A stretch of DNA of 37,480 nt, taken from positions 1 to 37,480 of the forward strand of contig JBCBSK010000008.1 of NCBI GenBank assembly GCA_039819185.1, read 5' to 3'. Of this stretch, positions 24,552 to 31,753 are shown one piece after another (the stretch's first letter is position 1; every line of letters begins with the position of its first letter). Both the position numbers and the translations under genes were made by a program. The notes beneath the pieces are model-generated. The model did no database searches. It had not been told where the DNA came from and was given only the letters and a program-made list of their open reading frames with translations. The DNA is from JBCBSK01 sp039819185 (GTDB lineage: Bacteria; Pseudomonadota; Alphaproteobacteria; Rhizobiales; Tepidamorphaceae).

Positions 24552-25949
24552 TCAGCGTTTCTTGAGGCCGAACCAGCCAGAACTCGCCCCACCGAACAGC
24601 CCTTTGCGCACCTCCTCGACCGAGCCGATCCGTTTGTCACGATCGAAGGCCAAGGCGTCGGTGATCGCAGACCAGGCGCGGCCCGAAACATGCTCCGGGC
24701 GTATCGGCTCAAGCCCGAGATCGCGGGCTTCAGACGCCGGCCTGCGGTCGAAAGGATGGCGGCCAGCCAGCATCAGATACAAGATGCAGCCAAGCGCATA
24801 GATATCATCGCGCGGATCGCGCGGCAGGCCCTCGACCATTTCGAGGCTGGCATAGGGACCTGAAAAGGCATTGAGATCCGCTGCATCGAACCCCGGTACG
24901 AAGCGCGCACTAGCAATGCCGAAATCGATCAGCTTCACCCCGCCATTGTTTAGGCAGAAGATGTTCCCCGGCTTGAGATCGGCATGCACAACACCGCGCT
25001 CATGGGCGTAAGCCAGTCCATCGAGCATGCCGTTGACGACCGGCGCAATGTCGTCGAGCATCATTCCCTCGCCCGCCGCAGCGTTGATCTGAACCGTAAG
25101 TGGCCGTCCTTCCAGAAGCTCCATAACGAGGAAGATCGCACCGCCATCACGGTCGAAATCATGCACGGTGATGATGTTTGGATGCGCCAGAGCCTGGGCT
25201 TTTCGCGCCTCCGCCTCAAGCGTCTGCAGCGCAAAGGGGTTTCGTTGAAACACCGCATTGACCAGCTTGATCGCGACATAAGGCTGGCTGTGCATGGCTT
25301 CGAGCCGGCGGCGATCGACGGCAGCAAACACCTTGCCCATCCCGCCGCGGCCGAGTTCACGGTCTAGCACGAAGCGGTCCTTCAGCATCGTGCCGACGTC
25401 CGGCTCGGGGAGATCACGCCGGTCGGCCTCGGCATCTTCCAGGCTGAAAGCTGCCGCCTGCCCGGAAGCCGCCTTGCGGGCATTACGCCGGATGCGTGCG
25501 CTCTGAAAGCCCGACAAAAGGCCATCCAATGCCCGATCACCCTCCTGTCGCTCTGTAGTGGGGGCCTCCTGACGAAAGCGCTGGAAATTCGACACAAGCG
25601 CTGACAGCACGACCTCGTCGACCTTATCGGTCAGCGAATCGCGCTCGGGCAGCGCTGAGGGTGGTTCGGACGGCGGCGCGCCACGCTGCTGCGGCACGGT
25701 CGGCAGATCATCCGGCTCAAGCGCCCCAGCGCCCGACGCAGACTGTTGCAGAACCTGTTGTTCCAAAAGCTGCGCAAGGCCATCGGGAAACTGGCCGCGC
25801 GCCACCCACACACCAAGGCTCGCGCGAAACGCCTCTTGCATCTCGGCCCCTTGGGCCAGCGTTTGGCATTCATTGACCAGGACATCGAAGCTCGACCGTC
25901 CCTTGAGGAAGGTTTGCAAGAGCTGATCGAAACGGGGATCACCAGCCAT
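24552..25949 (-). CDS. Serine/threonine protein kinase (T6SS-linked)
   Basis: A 465-residue cytoplasmic kinase. Residues about 1-185 form a unique helical and low-complexity region; the Hanks-type catalytic domain follows (about 190-455). Visible motifs are the glycine loop GRGGMGKVF (about 200), VAIKLV with the ATP lysine, HADLKPGN (about 321, catalytic Asp), LIDFGIA (about 340) and DDIYALGCILYLMLAGRHPF. The loop reads HAD instead of HRD, so it is a non-RD kinase and may not need activation-loop phosphorylation. There is no membrane helix or sensor domain as in PpkA. It is the third gene of the clpV-activator-kinase run, 58 bases after the activator, suggesting it tunes the secretion system or the activator. 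Confidence 0.9.
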   Translation of the reverse strand: MAGDPRFDQLLQTFLKGRSSFDVLVNECQTLAQGAEMQEAFRASLGVWVARGQFPDGLAQLLEQQVLQQSASGAGALEPDDLPTVPQQRGAPPSEPPSALPERDSLTDKVDEVVLSALVSNFQRFRQEAPTTERQEGDRALDGLLSGFQSARIRRNARKAASGQAAAFSLEDAEADRRDLPEPDVGTMLKDRFVLDRELGRGGMGKVFAAVDRRRLEAMHSQPYVAIKLVNAVFQRNPFALQTLEAEARKAQALAHPNIITVHDFDRDGGAIFLVMELLEGRPLTVQINAAAGEGMMLDDIAPVVNGMLDGLAYAHERGVVHADLKPGNIFCLNNGGVKLIDFGIASARFVPGFDAADLNAFSGPYASLEMVEGLPRDPRDDIYALGCILYLMLAGRHPFDRRPASEARDLGLEPIRPEHVSGRAWSAITDALAFDRDKRIGSVEEVRKGLFGGASSGWFGLKKR

Positions 25950-26007
25950 GGAAGCTCGGCTCTAGACTCTGGCTCGCGGAGGGGTGCGGAGCGCGCCGAC
26001 TATGGCG

Positions 26008-27663
26008 TCAGGCAGTGGCGGGATCAACGGCGATGCGGCTGGCAGTCGGTTTGCGGATGTCATAGCGCTGCATTTTATCAATGAGACTGCGGCGGGAGAT
26101 ACCGAGCATATTGGCCGCTCGGCTTTGGTTCCAGCGGGTCTCGCGCAGCCGGGTCTCGATGACAAGCGCCTCATAGCGCTGGACGGCGTCCTTGAGATCA
26201 CCGGTCTTGTCGATCTGAACCGGCGCCACCGGACGGAAGCGGCCCATGGCGTGACAGATCTCCGGCGGCAAGTGTTCGAGCCCGATCGGATCACCTGGTT
26301 CGCTCAACAGCACCGAACGATCGACGAGATTCTTGAGTTCGCGAATGTTTCCAGGGAACCGCCATGTCATCAGCGCATCAAGCGCATCAGGCGTCAGCGA
26401 TTGCACCGGCCGATCGAATTGCTGCGCGGCTTGGGTCAGGAAGTATTCGAGCAATACGGGGATGTCCGTCGGACGCTCTCGCAGTGGCGGCAGCAGGACC
26501 GGGAACACACCGAGTCGGTAATACAGATCCTCGCGGAAAGTGCCCGCCGCGATGCGCTCCGACAGGTCGACATTGGTTGCGGCAATAACGCGGATATCGG
26601 CACTCTCGGTCTTGACCGACCCGAGCGGGCGCACCTCGCCTTCCTGCAACAATCTCAACAGCTTGGCCTGGAGCCCAAGCGGCATGTCGCCGACCTCATC
26701 GAGAAACAGCGTTCCACCGCGTGCGGTCTGCACGAGGCCCGACCTGTCGCTGGTCGCGCCTGTAAACGCGCCCTTGCGATAGCCGAACAACTCGCTCTCA
26801 AGCAGTTCCTCAGGGAGCGCCGCGCAGTTCTGCGCCACCATCGGCCCGTCCGATCGCAGGCTCATGCGGTGGATCGCATGCGCGATCAATTCCTTGCCGG
26901 TACCGGTCTCTCCCAGCACCAGAACCGGCACATCGGTCGCAGCCGCGCGCCGAGCAAGATCAAGCACGGTCTTCAACGGCCGGCTTTCGCCGATGATTCC
27001 ACTCACGGCGGTTGAGGCAGCGAGCTTGCGGCGCAGTTCGGCATTCTCTTCCGACAGCGAGGTATTGTGTCGGTCGAGTTGAGTGATCAGCCTGGCATTG
27101 GCTTCGATCAACCGGGCCGTGACGATGGCGAGCGCGGCTTGGGCCGCGAAGGATTCAACTGGCCGCACCAGATCTTCCGGCAGGCCGGTGATCGCATCGT
27201 CTTCACCAAGCCTGAGATTAACGAGTTCGAGCAGTCCCAGCGACGCCCCTTCCCGGTCGATCAGCGGGATTAGCAGGAGAGATTGGGTGGTCAGGCCGAA
27301 GCGACGATCACGCTGCTGCAGGGCGGAGAAGTCAAAGCCTGCATAGGCCTGAACATTGGCGATATCGGTCAACTGACCGGTGATCGCGGCATAGGCAAAG
27401 GCATCCGACAGATTGAAACCGGAGCCTGCGCGATACAGCTCGATCGTGTCCGAGCCGAACGAACTCGCCGACACGCCGTCAAAGTCCGACACGACCGCAT
27501 GCAGCGCGCGGCCGGCGAAGTCCGATACTAGAACGCGCCCGCCATCGGCGCGTGTCAGGCGCCGCGCTGCTGCCAGAATGCGCACCAGCACAGCTTCCAT
27601 CTGGCGCTCGGTGGCGAGCGCCTTGGTCAGCTCGATGAGCTCTTCGGTCAGAACATCCGACAC
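26008..27663 (-). CDS. Sigma-54-dependent activator, GAF-AAA+-Fis
   Basis: A 551-residue bacterial enhancer-binding protein. The N-terminal GAF domain (about residues 20-170) should bind a small ligand. The AAA+ domain (about 220-450) has the Walker A GETGTGKELIAHAIH (about 248), the sigma-54 contact loop GAFTGA (about 300), LFLDEVGDMP (Walker B) and the arginine-finger region YYRLGVFPVLLPPLRERP. The C-terminal Fis helix-turn-helix is RWNQSRAANMLGISRRSLIDKMQRY. GAFTGA is intact, so it should open sigma-54 promoters. There is no response-regulator receiver domain, so it is not a two-component type. The start is GTG. It lies 25 bases after clpV and probably drives hcp through the sites near 31484-31605. 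Confidence 0.93.
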   Translation of the reverse strand: MSDVLTEELIELTKALATERQMEAVLVRILAAARRLTRADGGRVLVSDFAGRALHAVVSDFDGVSASSFGSDTIELYRAGSGFNLSDAFAYAAITGQLTDIANVQAYAGFDFSALQQRDRRFGLTTQSLLLIPLIDREGASLGLLELVNLRLGEDDAITGLPEDLVRPVESFAAQAALAIVTARLIEANARLITQLDRHNTSLSEENAELRRKLAASTAVSGIIGESRPLKTVLDLARRAAATDVPVLVLGETGTGKELIAHAIHRMSLRSDGPMVAQNCAALPEELLESELFGYRKGAFTGATSDRSGLVQTARGGTLFLDEVGDMPLGLQAKLLRLLQEGEVRPLGSVKTESADIRVIAATNVDLSERIAAGTFREDLYYRLGVFPVLLPPLRERPTDIPVLLEYFLTQAAQQFDRPVQSLTPDALDALMTWRFPGNIRELKNLVDRSVLLSEPGDPIGLEHLPPEICHAMGRFRPVAPVQIDKTGDLKDAVQRYEALVIETRLRETRWNQSRAANMLGISRRSLIDKMQRYDIRKPTASRIAVDPATA

Positions 27664-27688
27664 GCGGCGTCTCTCTGAAGCACCGCGC

Positions 27689-30442
27689 CTATTCGCCAGC
27701 CGCCGCCGCCGTCATCGGCTGTGGCGTCTGGTCGAATAGATAGACGAAACGCCCGTCATCGCCGACATCGATCGTCAGCCGTTCCGCAGTCTTCTCCTCG
27801 CCCATCAGGCCGAGCAACTCGGTCGCAAGCTCCGGTAGAATCGTACGATTGACGATGTGGTCGATGTTGCGCGCACCGGTCTCGACCTCCGTGCAGCGGG
27901 CAGCAATCGCATCGACCACGGCATCCGAATAGCCGAACTCCATGCGATGACTCGAGGCCAGCCGTTTGCCAACCTTGCCGAGTTTGAGGCGGACGATGTT
28001 CGCCAGCGGATCGCCAATCAGCGGATAGAACGGCACGACCTGCATCCGCGCCAGAAGCGCCGGCTTGAAATGCGCCGACAAGGTCGGGCGGATCGCAGTG
28101 ACGAGGTCTTCGACCGAGGGTGTTTCGGCCTTGGTGCCCATCTCGGTAAGCGTATCGGTCGCAAGGTTCGAGGTCAGGATGACGATCGTGTTCTTGAAAT
28201 CGATCAGCCGGCCCTCGCCGTCCGACAGCATACCCTTATCGAAGACCTGGTAGAACAGGTTCATGACCTCGAGATCGGCCTTTTCGACCTCGTCGAGCAG
28301 CACGACCGAATAGGGCCGCTGGCGCACGGCTTCGGTCAAAAGCCCACCCTCGCCATAACCAACATAGCCAGGTGGCGAGCCGACGAGCTTCGAGACGGTG
28401 TGTTTTTCCTGGAACTCGCTCATATTGATCGTGACCAGAAAGCGTTCGCCACCGAACAGCTGATCGGCAATTGCCGTTGCAAGCTCCGTCTTGCCGACAC
28501 CAGAGGGGCCGACGAACAGGAACACGCCCATTGGCTGGTCGGGATTGTGCACGCCGGCCTTTGCGGCGCGGACACCGGCATCGATCGCCTCGATCGCCTG
28601 GTCCTGGCCGATGACACGGGCGCGCAGGTTCTCAGCCAGCGACAGGATGGAAGCGGCCTCATCGCGCACCATGCGCCCGAGCGGCACGCCGGTCCAATCG
28701 GCGATCACCTGACCGACCGCATCCGGTGTCACCTCATAGGACACGATCGGATCGCGGTTCTGAATCTCTTCGAGGTCAGCAACCTTGGCACGCAGCGTGT
28801 CCTTCAGCGCTTCGGTGTCGACAGCGTCCGCATCACCCGCCTCCGCGGCAGCATCGTCGGCCGGCGCATCCGCCGTCTCGATCGCCGCCTCTGCCTCAGG
28901 CGCCTTTTCAAAGGCGGTCAGGCCAAGCTTCTGCCTTAGATCGAGGATCTCGTTGACGAGATCGCGCTCTTTGTGCCAACGCGCGGTCAGCTCTTCGAGT
29001 TCGCCTTTGATCGTGGCGATTTCCTCATCGATATCGGCGAGCCGCGCATCATCGCCAGCCATGGCGTTGGCGGCATCGCGGGTCAGCGAGTCGTGGGCGC
29101 GTTCGAGTTCTGCGAGACGTTTCTCGCGGAAATCAATGATCGACGGTTTGGTCGACAGGCTCAACTTGACCCGCGCACAAGCCGTATCGAGCACGTCGAC
29201 CGCCTTGTCCGGAAGCTGGCGGCCGGAAATGTAACGAGCCGAGAGCCGTGCTGCTGCCTCGACCGCGTCATCGCGGATGTAAACACCGTGGCTTTTCTCA
29301 TAAGCACCACGCAGGCCCCGAATGATGGTCACGGCCTGGTCGGCGGACGGCTCATCAAGCTTGACAAGTTGGAACCTGCGGGCAAGCGCCGGATCCTTCT
29401 CGAAATACTTCTTGTACTCGGTCCAGGTGGTCGCCGCGATGGTGCGCAACTCGCCGCGCGCCAGGGCGGGTTTCAGCAGATTGGCCGCATCACTGCCGCC
29501 TTGCTGCCCTCCGGCACCGACGAGTGTGTGCGCCTCGTCGATGAACAGGACGATCGGCTTGGCCGAGCCTTTGACCTCTTCGATGACGCTCTTGAGCCGG
29601 TTTTCGAACTCACCCTTGACGCCAGCGCCGGCCTGAAGCGCGCCAAGATCAAGTCCGATCAGATCAACCGGCTTGAGGAAGTCCGGCACATCGCCCTCGG
29701 CGATCTTGACGGCAAGCCCTTCGACGACGGCGGTCTTGCCGACGCCCGGCTCACCCACGGCAATCGGATTGTTTTTGCGGCGGCGGCCGAGAATATCGAC
29801 CATCTGCTGGATTTCCTGATCCCGGCAGAAGACGGGGTCGATCTTTCCAGCCCGCGCCTGCTCGGTGAAGTTGATGGTGAAGCGGGCAAGAGCGCCATCG
29901 GGGTCGCGTCCGTCGCCTGCCGGAGCGGACGTCGTATCGCCGCCGCCGACGCTGATCGCGCCTGCGGTTTCTTCCGAGGCTGAAACGGCATCGAAGAAAT
30001 CGCGCTTCAGCGCTTCGGCGGAGATGTCGTTGAGTTCGTCATACCAGGTCGTACCGGCATAGCGGTCTGAGGCTTCTAGCAGCGCCAGGATCAGCGCGCC
30101 GGAGCGAATCTCGGCCAGACCCAGTTCGATTGAGGCGACACTCCAGCCATCGGCGACCCAGTCGATCAGCGCCGGCGAGAAGACGGGGCGGCCTGAATTG
30201 CCGGTCTTCATGCCTTCAATGGCGCGTTGGAGCGCACGTTTTACATGCGAGGGCTCAACGCCGAAATGGCGCAGGATCGCCTGGAAGTCACGGCCGGTGT
30301 CCTCGACCATGACCAGGAGCAAATGCTCGACGGTCACTTCGTAATTGGTGCGCCCGACGCACAGACCGGCACCTGCTTCCAAGGCACGCTTGGAATACGT
30401 ATTCAGCTTGCCCAGCAAGCGCTTCATGTCTGGACGAACCAT
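27689..30442 (-). CDS. clpV: T6SS ATPase ClpV (TssH)
   Basis: A 917-residue Clp/Hsp100 AAA+ disaggregase that strips contracted TssBC sheaths. The order is an N-terminal Clp_N region (LLGKLNTYSKRALEAGAGLCVGRTNYEVTVEHLLL), AAA1 with GEPGVGKTAVVEGLA (about residue 229) and LFIDEAHTLVGAG, a coiled middle domain, and AAA2 with GPSGVGKTELATAIADQLFGG (about 644) and PPGYVGYGEGGLLTEAVRQRPYSVVLLDEVEKA. The CVGRTNYEV and AHTLVGAG blocks separate ClpV from ClpB. I chose the ATG at 30442 with GGGGG upstream; further in-frame sequence up to 30523 is unlike the family. It opens the clpV-activator-kinase run. Confidence 0.94.
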   Translation of the reverse strand: MVRPDMKRLLGKLNTYSKRALEAGAGLCVGRTNYEVTVEHLLLVMVEDTGRDFQAILRHFGVEPSHVKRALQRAIEGMKTGNSGRPVFSPALIDWVADGWSVASIELGLAEIRSGALILALLEASDRYAGTTWYDELNDISAEALKRDFFDAVSASEETAGAISVGGGDTTSAPAGDGRDPDGALARFTINFTEQARAGKIDPVFCRDQEIQQMVDILGRRRKNNPIAVGEPGVGKTAVVEGLAVKIAEGDVPDFLKPVDLIGLDLGALQAGAGVKGEFENRLKSVIEEVKGSAKPIVLFIDEAHTLVGAGGQQGGSDAANLLKPALARGELRTIAATTWTEYKKYFEKDPALARRFQLVKLDEPSADQAVTIIRGLRGAYEKSHGVYIRDDAVEAAARLSARYISGRQLPDKAVDVLDTACARVKLSLSTKPSIIDFREKRLAELERAHDSLTRDAANAMAGDDARLADIDEEIATIKGELEELTARWHKERDLVNEILDLRQKLGLTAFEKAPEAEAAIETADAPADDAAAEAGDADAVDTEALKDTLRAKVADLEEIQNRDPIVSYEVTPDAVGQVIADWTGVPLGRMVRDEAASILSLAENLRARVIGQDQAIEAIDAGVRAAKAGVHNPDQPMGVFLFVGPSGVGKTELATAIADQLFGGERFLVTINMSEFQEKHTVSKLVGSPPGYVGYGEGGLLTEAVRQRPYSVVLLDEVEKADLEVMNLFYQVFDKGMLSDGEGRLIDFKNTIVILTSNLATDTLTEMGTKAETPSVEDLVTAIRPTLSAHFKPALLARMQVVPFYPLIGDPLANIVRLKLGKVGKRLASSHRMEFGYSDAVVDAIAARCTEVETGARNIDHIVNRTILPELATELLGLMGEEKTAERLTIDVGDDGRFVYLFDQTPQPMTAAAAGE

Positions 30443-30769
30443 GAACTCCCCCGCCCCAGTGGTCCAAACCGTTGGGCATAACGGCGTTGGACGAACCAGT
30501 TTCCCCCAAATCCACGCAAACATCGTCCGGCAGGCAGGTGGGCTGCAGCATCATCGCAACTGCCGAGAGAGACCGCCCATCTGCCGGCCGGACGCATCTG
30601 ATGCGTGACCGTGACCCACTAGCGCTTCGGATGCGCCATGCGAGTCGAAGCTGCACACGACCCGAACCGTGTACCCCTGACTAGACCATGCGTGCATGAA
30701 CGATGGATGACAGTGGATGCGCACCTTGTGCGCATTGTGCTTGGCAACAACGGACGACCTGCATGCCAG
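30443..30769. other. clpV upstream region with palindrome and half-sites
   Basis: This gap holds no gene. A perfect inverted repeat TGCGCAC-CTT-GTGCGCA lies at 30718-30734, and a CTGCACA half-site at 30651-30657 is identical to the arm of the hcp palindrome. CATGC-GT-GCATG lies at 30687-30698. A weak -24/-12-like sequence (GG-N10-GC, minus strand, 30484-30498) sits about 40 bases before the clpV start, but its -12 element lacks the TT. The set suggests activator-controlled clpV transcription, weakly supported. Confidence 0.4.
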
Positions 30770-30798
30770 AAAAGGCCACCGGGATGTCCCGGCGGCCT
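30770..30798 (-). terminator. Intrinsic terminator of hcp
   Basis: On the minus strand, AGGCCGCCGGG-ACAT-CCCGGTGGCCT forms an 11-position stem with one mismatch, then a TTTT run (A run 30770-30773 on the plus strand). It starts about 45 bases after the hcp stop, so hcp should form its own transcript, separate from clpV. Confidence 0.88.
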
Positions 30799-30843
30799 CT
30801 GCCCTGATTGCCTGGCGCTCGCTCAGAGCGGATTTGGCCGGTC

Positions 30844-31374
30844 TTAGCTCGTCGTGGTCTTGGCCCAATCGAAGCTGGCCGAAGACGACGCAGACATGTG
30901 CTCGAATGTGGCCTTCTTGAAGATGAAGCCCCATTCTTCGAGAACCGGACCGCTGCCGGCGCCCTCTTCGCTGAACATGCCGCTGACGTCGTAAAAGGTG
31001 CGGCCAGTGACAAGCTTGCAGTCGGTCCATTCGCACATGAAGTATTCTTCATTGCCCGCAGCACCCGGCGTCGAGCGATAGAACCGCATCTTGATTGTGT
31101 CGAGCGGGTTCATGTGCATGACCGATTCCCACAGCAGCGGGGTCGCCTTGTCCACGGCCTTGACGAAGGTCACCGGCTGGATCTTGCGCGGCGAGTTACC
31201 GTATTCACCGCCCGGCGTGTAGTCCTGAGCAACAGACGCGCTCCAGGCCCAGACCCGGCACTCATCTTCGAAATCGGGATCATAGTCGGCGCCAAGGCTT
31301 TCGATGGTGGCGGCACCGGAGGTGAGGTCGTTTCCGTCCTTATCCTTGATCGACATGTAAGCTGGCAAAGGCAT
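30844..31374 (-). CDS. hcp: Hcp-family T6SS tube protein
   Basis: A 176-residue Hcp1 (DUF796) protein, the ring subunit that forms the inner T6SS tube and is secreted. Marks are AYMSIKDKDGNDL at the start, VWAWSASVAQDY, the SPRKIQPVTFVKAVDKATPLLWESVM segment, and FMCEWTDCKLVTGRTFYDVSG, then EEWGFIFKKATFEH. I chose the ATG at 31374: GGAG lies 7 bases upstream and the family starts here. It has a -24/-12 promoter about 110 bases upstream and its own terminator, consistent with the high and separate expression expected for Hcp. It is divergent from the DUF2169-pentapeptide gene. Confidence 0.93.
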   Translation of the reverse strand: MPLPAYMSIKDKDGNDLTSGAATIESLGADYDPDFEDECRVWAWSASVAQDYTPGGEYGNSPRKIQPVTFVKAVDKATPLLWESVMHMNPLDTIKMRFYRSTPGAAGNEEYFMCEWTDCKLVTGRTFYDVSGMFSEEGAGSGPVLEEWGFIFKKATFEHMSASSSASFDWAKTTTS

Positions 31375-31483
31375 GATGTTGCTCCGTCTTGGGTGAACTG
31401 CGTCTTGCGTAAACTGTGATGGCGGAGGGACCCCGCCGGACCGGCCAATCGACACATCAGCGTCGCTGCCTGCCCCCCGCTCT

Positions 31484-31499
31484 GACAAGTTTCGTGCCA
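31484..31499 (-). promoter_or_regulatory. Sigma-54 promoter for hcp
   Basis: The minus strand reads TGGCACGAAACTTGTC, matching the TGGCACG-N4-TTGCW consensus at the whole -24 block and with correct GG-N10-G spacing; the -12 element has GT in place of GC. Transcription should begin near 31472, giving a leader of about 100 bases before the hcp ATG. The locus encodes a GAFTGA-bearing activator, which supports the call. Confidence 0.75.
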
Positions 31500-31510
31500 A
31501 GTGCCTCAGA

Positions 31511-31553
31511 CATCTGAAAAGTCTTTTTAAGTCAGATGCTTAAAAAAATTTTT
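31511..31553. promoter_or_regulatory. Inverted repeat and A7T5 tract upstream of hcp promoter
   Basis: CATCTGA (31511-31517) and TCAGATG (31532-31538) form an inverted repeat just upstream of the -24 element. An A7T5 tract at 31542-31553 follows. Such tracts are bent or flexible and could help the loop between the upstream palindrome and the promoter. No clear IHF consensus is seen. Confidence 0.4.
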
Positions 31554-31587
31554 CGAACAAAACATGCACAACATGAGTCACCCTGAT

Positions 31588-31605
31588 TGTGCAGTGATCT
31601 GCACA
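31588..31605. promoter_or_regulatory. Probable activator binding palindrome (UAS)
   Basis: TGTGCAG-TGAT-CTGCACA is a perfect inverted repeat with 7-base arms. It is centred about 125 bases upstream of the predicted hcp start site, where enhancer-binding proteins usually bind. Extra half-sites lie at 31564-31570 (ATGCACA) and 31628-31634 (CTGCACA). It could serve both hcp and the divergent DUF2169 gene. Confidence 0.6.
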
Positions 31606-31753
31606 GTCTGGCTGTTCAAGTATAAATCTGCACATATTCGATCTATACTTCATGAAACTGAAATAAAACTTGCGAAAGCAGTTTTTGTTTCTTATCTTCA
31701 AGAAATACCCAACGCGGAAACCGCACCTCAACGCCGACCCCGGACGCAGCGAC

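Noticed and set aside
27857..28939. A 360-codon plus-strand frame inside clpV
   Set aside because: It lies antisense to the conserved AAA2 domain of ClpV and has no recognisable motif or ribosome-binding site.
31651..31675. A sigma-54 promoter for the DUF2169 gene
   Set aside because: TTGCG looks like a -12 element, but the -24 position reads TGAAA instead of TGGCA, so support is too weak.
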